A stretch of DNA of 16,778 bases from DASYSL01 sp036003365 (GTDB lineage Bacteria; Eisenbacteria; RBG-16-71-46; DASYSL01): assembly GCA_036003365.1 (NCBI GenBank), contig DASYSL010000055.1:1-16778 (forward strand), given 5' to 3'. The notes beneath the pieces are model-generated. The model was not told where the DNA came from. It ran no database searches and saw only the letters and a program-made list of their open reading frames with translations. Each line of letters starts with the position of its first letter. Positions within the stretch are counted from its first letter, which is position 1. Of the stretch, positions 11,478 to 16,778 are shown one piece after another. The translations under genes were made by a program, and so were the position numbers.

Positions 11478-13277
11478 TTGGTACGACGACATGCCATCCG
11501 CATGTCGTTCCTCGCTCTCGTGGCCGCGTCGCCCGCATTCGCGGCGGATGAGATCCACTGGACGATCACCGGCCCGACCTCGGTGACGCTCGACTGGCGA
11601 GGGACGAACAACAGTCTCCGCTACGGACTCTCGAGCTCGTACGGCGCCACAGCCACGGGCATCACGCCGAGTCCGCTTCCGTTCTCGACGTCCGGCCCCT
11701 TCTGCGAGGCACGCCTGACCAATCTGATTCCCGGAGCGACATATCACTATTCGGTTGCCGGCGGCGCGGATCATCTTTTTCATACGCCACCGGCAACCGG
11801 AGCCACCTTCACGGTGTACGTGGAAGGCGACATCGGTGATTCGGATTCATATCCACGCGTCGCCGCCGTCCAAGCCCTGGTCGCCGATGGGCGTCCCGAT
11901 CTCGTTCTCGTCACCGGCGATCTCACCTATGCCAATGCCAACGGTCAGAGCGCCGTGGATCAGCATTTCAACGACGTGATGGTCTGGTCCCAGGACGCTC
12001 CGTACATGCCGGCCTGGGGCAATCACGAGTGGGACTCGTCCGGCGACGACTTCCGCAACTACAAAGGACGTTTCGACCTGGCCCATCCTCAGACGTCGCC
12101 CGGCGCACCCTCGACCGGATGTTGCGGCGAAGACTGGTCGTGGTTCGACTACGGCAATGTGCGTTTCATTACCTACCCGGAGCCGTTCTCGGGCGCGTGG
12201 TTCGATTGGAACACGCGCGCCAAGACGCTCATGGATCAAGCGCAGGCCGATCCGACCCTTCGCTTCATCGTCACCTACGGGCATCGGCCCGCCTACTCGT
12301 CGGGACATCACCCCGGCGATGCCACGCTCGCGTCGTACCTGGACGCGCTGGGCAGCACGCACAGCAAGTACGTGCTGAATCTCAACGGCCACAGCCACGA
12401 TTACGAGCGCACGAAGCCGCAACACGGTGTCACGCACGTGACCGTGGGCATCGGCGGCGCGACTCTGGAGGAAGACCCGAGCGGCTCGTGCCTGTACGAC
12501 GGCGGCTGCCCCGCGCCAACCTGGTCGGCGTTCCGCACCTACCACCACGGTGCGCTCCGCCTGAGCGTGAGTGCGAGCTCCATCCACGGCGAGGCCGTCT
12601 GCGGCCCGGCCGGGGATAGCGGGTCGAACCTCAACGACATCTCGTGCGCCGTGGGCGACGTTTTCGACTCGTTCGTGATCGGCTCGTCCGATCTGGCGCC
12701 CATCGTGACGGCACCCGGCATCCAGCTCGGCGCGGTGGGCTCGCCGTTCGTGGTGCGCATCACGGCACACGACCCCGACGGCGACGCCATCCAATCGCTG
12801 ACCGCCGATCTCTCGAAGCTGCCGAGCGACAGCCATCCCACGTTTCAGGTGACGCCGGGCGACAGCGTGGGCATGCTGAGCTGGACTCCCAGTGCCGGCG
12901 ACACCGGCAGCTATGCCGTGCCCTTCAAAGCGCAGAACGCGCTCACCAGCACTGCGACCACCCTCCTCCACGTCACCACGACCGTGGACGCCGGCTCCTC
13001 GCCTCTCCCGCTCGCTTTCGGCCTCGAGAGCGCGCAACCGAATCCTGCGGTGAGCCAGGTCTCGATCGTCTACTCGCTCGCGAGCGGCGAGCCCGTGCGG
13101 CTCGAGTTAGCCGACGCGATGGGCCGCATCCTCGTCCGCCGCGACTTGGGCTCCCCCGGCCCGGGTCGTCACACCTACCTCTTGGGCCGAAGTCCCGACG
13201 TGGCGCCGGGCTTCTATTGGCTGCGGCTGACCCAAGCGCGACACACCCAGGTCGCGAAGATCGCCTTCCTCCGCTAG
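11478..13277 (+). CDS. Secreted purple-acid-phosphatase-like metallophosphoesterase with Ig-like and sorting domains (PAP-C)
   Basis: This 599-residue exported phosphoesterase has the same architecture as PAP-A: signal peptide, FN3-like PAP N-domain, catalytic domain, Ig/cadherin-like module (HDPDGDA, about residues 405-500) and sorting-type C-terminal domain (PNP, MGRIL, GFYWLRL). The TTG at 11478 was chosen because it gives the same 22-residue signal peptide as both paralogs, with GGGA 6 nt upstream. The ATG at 11502 would leave only 14 residues before ADEIHW and sits inside a hairpin arm. Metal ligands are D118 (here in the more typical GDIG), D148/Y151, N182/H183, H269 and H305/H307. The vicinal Cys pair 215-216 is kept. 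The catalytic domain resembles PAP-B most, while the domain content matches PAP-A. It follows PAP-B in the same direction after 208 bp and is followed by the propeller gene leader. Confidence 0.9.
   Translation: MVRRHAIRMSFLALVAASPAFAADEIHWTITGPTSVTLDWRGTNNSLRYGLSSSYGATATGITPSPLPFSTSGPFCEARLTNLIPGATYHYSVAGGADHLFHTPPATGATFTVYVEGDIGDSDSYPRVAAVQALVADGRPDLVLVTGDLTYANANGQSAVDQHFNDVMVWSQDAPYMPAWGNHEWDSSGDDFRNYKGRFDLAHPQTSPGAPSTGCCGEDWSWFDYGNVRFITYPEPFSGAWFDWNTRAKTLMDQAQADPTLRFIVTYGHRPAYSSGHHPGDATLASYLDALGSTHSKYVLNLNGHSHDYERTKPQHGVTHVTVGIGGATLEEDPSGSCLYDGGCPAPTWSAFRTYHHGALRLSVSASSIHGEAVCGPAGDSGSNLNDISCAVGDVFDSFVIGSSDLAPIVTAPGIQLGAVGSPFVVRITAHDPDGDAIQSLTADLSKLPSDSHPTFQVTPGDSVGMLSWTPSAGDTGSYAVPFKAQNALTSTATTLLHVTTTVDAGSSPLPLAFGLESAQPNPAVSQVSIVYSLASGEPVRLELADAMGRILVRRDLGSPGPGRHTYLLGRSPDVAPGFYWLRLTQARHTQVAKIAFLR
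11486..11508 (+). promoter_or_regulatory. Perfect 9-bp inverted repeat at the PAP-C start
   Basis: ACGACATGC (11486-11494) and GCATGTCGT (11500-11508) are perfect inverted repeats with a 5-nt loop, CATCC. They begin 8 nt after the first base of the TTG start codon, within the signal-peptide codons. As RNA this would form a stable hairpin at the edge of the ribosome-binding region, and the in-frame ATG at 11502 is buried in its 3' arm. Neither paralog has an equivalent. It could modulate initiation or be a protein-binding palindrome. Confidence 0.5.
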
Positions 13278-13289
13278 ACGAAACGGAGA

Positions 13290-13344
13290 GGTGCTGCCAC
13301 GAACAGCTCGTCGCTCGCAGGCGCCGTCCGCCCCCGGCAGCGCC
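13290..13344 (+). ncRNA. Possible structured leader (three-way junction) before the propeller gene
   Basis: GGTGCTGCC (13290-13298) can pair with GGCAGCGCC (13336-13344) as a 9-bp stem with one G-U pair. Inside it, ACGA/TCGT (13299-13302 and 13308-13311) and GGCG/CGCC (13320-13323 and 13329-13332) each form 4-bp hairpins with 5-nt loops. The closing stem ends 4 nt before a GGAGG site. The nesting is suggestive, but GC-rich DNA forms such pairings readily, and it matches no riboswitch class I recognise. It could equally act on the PAP-C transcript end. Confidence 0.3.
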
Positions 13345-13357
13345 CCCTGGAGGTCAC

Positions 13358-13387
13358 ATGACCGGAATCCCGATGCCGCGCGTCTGA
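13358..13387 (+). CDS. Possible 9-codon upstream ORF / leader peptide
   Basis: ATG at 13358 opens a 9-codon frame (MTGIPMPRV) ending at TGA 13385-13387. It is preceded by GGAGG (13349-13353), the strongest Shine-Dalgarno match seen in the window, though with a short 4-nt spacing. Its stop is 30 nt before the propeller ATG. The start context (GGTCAC then ATGA) is nearly repeated at the real gene (GGTCACG then ATGA). It could be a translated leader that couples to or attenuates the downstream gene, or simply a fortuitous site. The peptide has no recognisable attenuation codons. Confidence 0.35.
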   Translation: MTGIPMPRV

Positions 13388-13417
13388 GCGCGGCCGCCAA
13401 CCACAGAAAGGGTCACG

Positions 13418-15205
13418 ATGAGGGCTCTGCCCCGACTCACCGGACACTTCCTCGTGCTCATGGGCACGTTCGTTCTCGCCGTTCCTCCCGGAGGAGCGGC
13501 TCCGGCCACCACCATCCTGCCGCGCCCCATCATCGACACGCGGCCCTACGACCCCCTGGCCCCAGACGGCTCCTCGCTCGGGCCCAGTGATCCCGCGACC
13601 GTCTACACCATTCCCAGAATGCCGCGGCCGGCGTATCTGGCGCCCAACATGGATCCCACGTTCGGCACGCCTCTCATGCGCGTCACCGGCGGCTTCGGCC
13701 TGGGCATTCCCTCGATCTGGGGCACGTGGGGCACGGACGCTCGGCACGTGTACTCCAAGCAGGAACCGTGGAACGCGGACGCCACGCTCTATTCGATCGA
13801 GAACCGCAACGGAGGCTCGCCTTCGGTCGTGCTCCTCGACGGCAACACGTTCGCTCCCGTGGCCCGGCCGTGCGGCAACTACGACTTCTATGACTACCGC
13901 TGGCACCCGAGCCGGAGTCATTCGCACGAACAGATCAACGTGAACAGCGCCGGCGACGAGCTCATGTGGTTCGACGTCACGACCTGCACCAAGACGCGCT
14001 CGTGGAAGCTGCCGATCACCGTCGACTACGGCATCGGCTCGGGCGAAGGCAATCCGTCGATGGACGGGCGCTACGTCGTGCTCGGCAACCAGACGCAGAT
14101 GTTCGTCGTCGACATGGACCCGCAGCCACCGTTCGCTCCCTACCCCAGCGAGCGCATCGGACCCGTGTACACGATCCCGGCCTGCAATCTCGACGACACG
14201 GACTCGAGCCATTGTGTCGTGAACAACATCTCGATCTCGCCGCTCGGCCACTACATCGACGTGAACTACGACGGGCAGACCGGCATCACCGAGGACGCCC
14301 ACCGCATCTTCGACGTCGATTTGAACACGCTCACGATCACGGGTCCGCACGCCATGAGCCCCACGGCCCTGCGCTGCGGCGCGGACTTCGCGGACCGGAC
14401 CGACGGATACATCTTCCCCACCAAGCACGCCGACATGACCGTGGATCCGTTCGACTCGAACGAGGAGGTGATGATCGGCGGCCGCTCGTGCTCGGAATCG
14501 AGCATCGGTCACGTGGTCAAGATCCGGCTCCGTGACGGCCAGGTGACGGCGCTCACCGATCCGACCAACGAGGCCTATGTGAGGCACGTCTCGACGCGCA
14601 ACCTCGAGCGTCCGGGCTGGGCCTACGTCGACTTCGAGAAGGAACCCGGCATGCGCTTCTCGGACGAGATCGTCGCCGTCAAGCTCGACGGCTCGGGCGC
14701 CGTCCAGCGCCTGGCGCACATGCACAGCGCGAGCTCGGGGTGCTATCGCTGCGAGTCGCATCCGGTGCCGTCCCCCGACGGCATGCGCGTCGCCTTTGCC
14801 AGCAACTGGGCGCAGGACTGCGTGATGTGCGGGTCGACGTGGGAGATCAAGGATTACGTCCTGCGCGTGCCGCGCCCGCTGGCCGGCATGGCCGCGACCG
14901 AGGATGAGGCGCCGAGCGTCGACGCGCCGGCGAAGGACCATGTGGCGTTCGCGCTCGAGAGCGCATGGCCCAATCCGGCGACCTCGCACGTGGCGATCTC
15001 GTACTCGCTCGGCGAAGGCGGAGGCGGACACCTGGAAATGGTGGACGTGCGCGGACGCGCCGTGTGGACGCGCGAGCTCGGCGGCGAAGCACCGGGCCTG
15101 CACTCCTTCGACCTCGAGCGTGACCGCAAATGGGTGGCGGGCGTGTACTGGCTGCGCCTGACGCAGCCCGGGCACACCGCCGAGCAGAAAGTCACGTTGC
15201 TGTAG
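13418..15205 (+). CDS. Secreted beta-propeller protein with C-terminal sorting domain
   Basis: This 595-residue protein of unknown function has an export signal (about 1-27, hydrophobic core LVLMGTFVLAV). The ATG follows AAAGGG with 5 nt spacing. The body (about 60-490) contains repeated blade-like strands such as SMDGRYVVLG, SPLGHYIDVNY and SPDGMRVAFASNW, the last close to the PD40/TolB-type propeller motif, so a six- or seven-bladed propeller is inferred. Conserved with its downstream paralog are WHPSR around H163, GSGEGNPS, FVVDMDP, FP.KHADM, ARNLERPGW-like RNLERPGW, and a CYRC motif (C442, C445). The tail (about 508-595) is the same type of sorting module as in the phosphatases (WPNP, RGRAV, GVYWLRL). 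Oligogalacturonate-lyase-like propellers and TolB-like proteins are alternatives that fold similarly; no catalytic site can be assigned. Upstream it has a structured leader and a 9-codon ORF. Confidence 0.85.
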   Translation: MRALPRLTGHFLVLMGTFVLAVPPGGAAPATTILPRPIIDTRPYDPLAPDGSSLGPSDPATVYTIPRMPRPAYLAPNMDPTFGTPLMRVTGGFGLGIPSIWGTWGTDARHVYSKQEPWNADATLYSIENRNGGSPSVVLLDGNTFAPVARPCGNYDFYDYRWHPSRSHSHEQINVNSAGDELMWFDVTTCTKTRSWKLPITVDYGIGSGEGNPSMDGRYVVLGNQTQMFVVDMDPQPPFAPYPSERIGPVYTIPACNLDDTDSSHCVVNNISISPLGHYIDVNYDGQTGITEDAHRIFDVDLNTLTITGPHAMSPTALRCGADFADRTDGYIFPTKHADMTVDPFDSNEEVMIGGRSCSESSIGHVVKIRLRDGQVTALTDPTNEAYVRHVSTRNLERPGWAYVDFEKEPGMRFSDEIVAVKLDGSGAVQRLAHMHSASSGCYRCESHPVPSPDGMRVAFASNWAQDCVMCGSTWEIKDYVLRVPRPLAGMAATEDEAPSVDAPAKDHVAFALESAWPNPATSHVAISYSLGEGGGGHLEMVDVRGRAVWTRELGGEAPGLHSFDLERDRKWVAGVYWLRLTQPGHTAEQKVTLL

Positions 15206-15215
15206 CGGCAGGGGG

Positions 15216-15245
15216 CCTTACCGGATCGCGATCGATTCGGTAAGG
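15216..15245. terminator. Strong 13-bp hairpin after the propeller gene
   Basis: CCTTACCG (15216-15223) pairs perfectly with CGGTAAGG (15238-15245). The pairing continues inward through one G-U and four more pairs to a CGAT tetraloop, giving 13 bp in all. It begins 10 nt after the TAG at 15203-15205. There is no following T-tract (GTGGTGTCG instead), so it is not a textbook intrinsic terminator. It could terminate weakly, protect the upstream mRNA end, or be a palindromic operator for the next gene. Confidence 0.55.
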
Positions 15246-15247
15246 TG

Positions 15248-15275
15248 GTGTCGACCGAACCCAGGCGGTCGCCAC
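15248..15275 (+). promoter_or_regulatory. Second hairpin just upstream of the second propeller gene
   Basis: CGACCG (15252-15257) pairs with CGGTCG (15266-15271) across an 8-nt loop. After one mismatch the stem extends by GTG/CAC (15248-15250 and 15273-15275). It ends 9 nt before the ATG at 15285, where no Shine-Dalgarno sequence is evident; the only AGG lies in the loop. It therefore sits where it could control access of ribosomes. Confidence 0.4.
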
Positions 15276-15284
15276 GATCACAAC

Positions 15285-16628
15285 ATGGCCTCCATGACGC
15301 CTGGATCCTTCTTGCTGAAGCGACGCCTCGCCGCGGCCCTCATGGCCGCGGCGACGGCGCTCGCCGCGCCTCACCTCTTCGCCGACGACTCTTCCCCCGC
15401 CAAGCCCTCCTACCTGCAGCCCTTCACCGACGACGCGTCCGGCATGCGCATCGTCCGGATCACGGGCGACCCCGGCAGCCCTCTTCACCACGTCGAAGGG
15501 ACATGGGGGAAGGACGCGCGCCACGTCTACTCCAAGCAGCAACCATGGAGCGCCGACCAGAAACTCTTTTTCGTCGAGAACCGCAAGGGGGGTAAACCCT
15601 CTCAGCTGCTCCTCGACGGCACGACCTTCGCGCCGGTGGCCGCGCTCTGCGAGGCCAGTGCGCTCTACGATTCGCGCTGGCATCCGAGCCGCGAGCACGC
15701 GAGCGAGCGTATCGGCGTCGATCGCGACGGCCGGCGGCTGGCATGGGTGAACGTGCTTTCGTGCCGCGTGACACGGTCGTGGGATCTCCCGTTCGAGGTG
15801 GACGGGATCGGAAGCGGCGAGGGCAACCCGTCGCGCGACGGCCGCTTCGTTGCCCTCGGCAAGGGCAAGAGCCTGTTCGTCGTCGACATGGATCCCAGGC
15901 CGCCTTTCGCTCCCTATCCGGCGCGCCGCATCGGTCCGGTCTATCGCCTGCCCGACCCGGGATTCGGCTCGGACATGCCGGTCGACAACATCAGCGTCTC
16001 GCCCTCCGGCCGCTACGTCGACGTGAACTACGCGGGCGACACGCCCGAGACCGAGGACCTCCACCGCATTCTCGAAGTCGATCCCAAGACCCTCGAGCTC
16101 AGGCCGCATCGCATGGCCGAGGGATCGTTGCGCTGCGCTCCGGTGCAGGGGCAGAACGAGGGTTGGATCTTTCCGGCCAAGCACGCGGACATGGCAACGG
16201 ATCCTGCCGACGGCGAGGACGTGATGGTGGGCGGACTCGCCTGCCCGGGCTCGTCGATGGGACACGTGGTCAAGATTCGGCTCAAGGACGGGCGCGTCAC
16301 CGCGCTCACCCAAGGCGGCGATGAGGCGTCCGTATCCCACGTCTCGGCGCGCAACCTGGAGCGGCCGGGCTGGGTCTACGTCACGTACTTCTATCAACAC
16401 GGCAAGGACGGCAGCGATGAGATCGTGGCCCTGCCCCTGGACGGCGGTGGCAGCCCCGAGACCTGGGCGCACACGCTCACCGCGTCCCCGGGTTGCTATC
16501 GCTGCGAGGCCCACGCCGTGCCTTCGCCCGACGGCCGTCGCGTCGCATTCGCCAGCAATTGGAGAGGACCGGGAGGCAGGGGCAGTGACGGAGATGCCAT
16601 CGAGGACTACGTCGTGACGCGGCGGTGA
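15285..16628 (+). CDS. Secreted beta-propeller paralog without sorting domain
   Basis: This 447-residue protein is clearly homologous to the preceding gene and also of unknown function. The ATG at 15285 gives a signal peptide with Lys-Arg-Arg, a hydrophobic run of Ala/Leu and probable cleavage before DDSS; an ATG at 15294 is possible. It keeps the paired features: ARHVYSKQ.PW, WHPSREH around H133, GSGEGNPS, FVVDMDP, SPSGRYVDVNY, FPAKHADM, RNLERPGW, the CYRC motif (C404, C407) and SPDGRRVAFASNW. Unlike its neighbour it has a shorter mature N-terminus and stops right after the last propeller strand (DYVVTRR), where the other continues for about 100 residues into the sorting module. It would thus be periplasmic or released rather than sorted to the surface. 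No Shine-Dalgarno is visible. It ends 10 nt before a convergent gene. Confidence 0.85.
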   Translation: MASMTPGSFLLKRRLAAALMAAATALAAPHLFADDSSPAKPSYLQPFTDDASGMRIVRITGDPGSPLHHVEGTWGKDARHVYSKQQPWSADQKLFFVENRKGGKPSQLLLDGTTFAPVAALCEASALYDSRWHPSREHASERIGVDRDGRRLAWVNVLSCRVTRSWDLPFEVDGIGSGEGNPSRDGRFVALGKGKSLFVVDMDPRPPFAPYPARRIGPVYRLPDPGFGSDMPVDNISVSPSGRYVDVNYAGDTPETEDLHRILEVDPKTLELRPHRMAEGSLRCAPVQGQNEGWIFPAKHADMATDPADGEDVMVGGLACPGSSMGHVVKIRLKDGRVTALTQGGDEASVSHVSARNLERPGWVYVTYFYQHGKDGSDEIVALPLDGGGSPETWAHTLTASPGCYRCEAHAVPSPDGRRVAFASNWRGPGGRGSDGDAIEDYVVTRR

Positions 16629-16638
16629 GCGGCAGGTC

Positions 16639-16778
16639 TCAGGCTCCGGCAGCGCCGCAATCGATCTCTGAAGCTTCCTCGGCCATGGCCACGGGTGGGT
16701 CGACGAACTCGCGATGCCACATCTCGAGCAGGAGCAGCGTCCAGATCTCGTCGTGCCAGTTCCAGCGTCCGAGCCGGT
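16639..16778 (-). CDS. C-terminal fragment, probable asparagine synthetase (glutamine-hydrolysing) family
   Basis: A - strand frame enters at the right edge and stops at TGA (16641-16639), leaving 45 residues. The visible part includes HDEIWTLLLLEMWHREFVD followed by an acidic, alanine-rich tail ending CGAAGA. The pattern R-x-x-x-x-H-x-x-(I/L)-W-x-L-L-x-L-E-x-W is typical of the extreme C-terminal helix of AsnB-type asparagine synthetases, including those of polysaccharide and exosortase loci. It converges on the propeller gene with a 10-nt gap. With so little visible, the enzyme subtype cannot be judged and the call rests on a single helix. Confidence 0.5.
   Translation of the reverse strand, partial: RLGRWNWHDEIWTLLLLEMWHREFVDPPVAMAEEASEIDCGAAGA

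Noticed and set aside
11502..11504. ATG at 11502 as the PAP-C start
   Set aside because: It leaves only 14 residues before the mature protein, breaks the 22-residue signal length shared by all paralogs, and sits in a hairpin arm.
13274..15175. A 633-codon - strand open frame over the first propeller gene
   Set aside because: The + strand frame has a signal peptide, Shine-Dalgarno, paralog and sorting domain; the antisense frame shows none of these.

Overview
The window is GC-rich (roughly two-thirds G+C by eye), densely coding bacterial DNA. No rRNA, tRNA, CRISPR array, insertion sequence or phage gene could be recognised. Four secreted proteins end in the same type of C-terminal module: an Asn-Pro motif after a hydrophobic strand, a 'GR.V' turn, then 'G.YW.RL' and a final K-rich strand ending at or near the stop. 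This resembles the type IX secretion / FlgD-like Ig sorting domains of the FCB group. Together with the high GC and the many hybrid histidine kinases, it suggests an uncultured high-GC FCB-related lineage such as Candidatus Eisenbacteria. That assignment is an inference.

Layout, left to right. (1) Positions 1-5772 hold two overlapping + strand hybrid histidine kinases. The first is a 5'-truncated poly-HAMP/GAF kinase with three receivers. The second is a receiver/GAF-like/kinase/receiver protein. (2) Positions 5776-7659 hold a promoter and the first of three paralogous secreted purple-acid-phosphatase-like metallophosphoesterases (called PAP-A here). (3) Positions 7656-9572 hold a third hybrid kinase (PAS-PAS-HisKA-HATPase-REC) on the - strand. 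It is tail-to-tail with PAP-A, and the two stop codons share one CTAG. (4) A divergent promoter region leads to PAP-B (9770-11269), which is shorter. After a 208-bp spacer with its own promoter comes PAP-C (11478-13277). (5) A structured leader with a 9-codon upstream ORF precedes a secreted beta-propeller protein carrying the sorting domain (13418-15205). (6) Two adjacent hairpins separate it from a paralogous beta-propeller protein without that domain (15285-16628). (7) The right edge holds the C-terminal 45 residues of a - strand gene that looks like an asparagine synthetase.

Read together, this is a sensory plus secretome island. Three multi-domain kinases, none with a DNA-binding output domain, are interleaved with an expanded family of exported phosphoesterases and a pair of exported propeller proteins. 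The phosphoesterases keep all the purple acid phosphatase metal ligands, so phosphate-ester scavenging outside the cytoplasm is the simplest role. The role of the propeller pair is unknown. The most unusual points are the three-fold phosphatase duplication with identically placed TTG starts, the loss of an Ig-like module and a vicinal cysteine pair in the middle copy, the small ORF and structured leader before the propeller gene, and the sorting-domain-plus versus sorting-domain-minus propeller pair.
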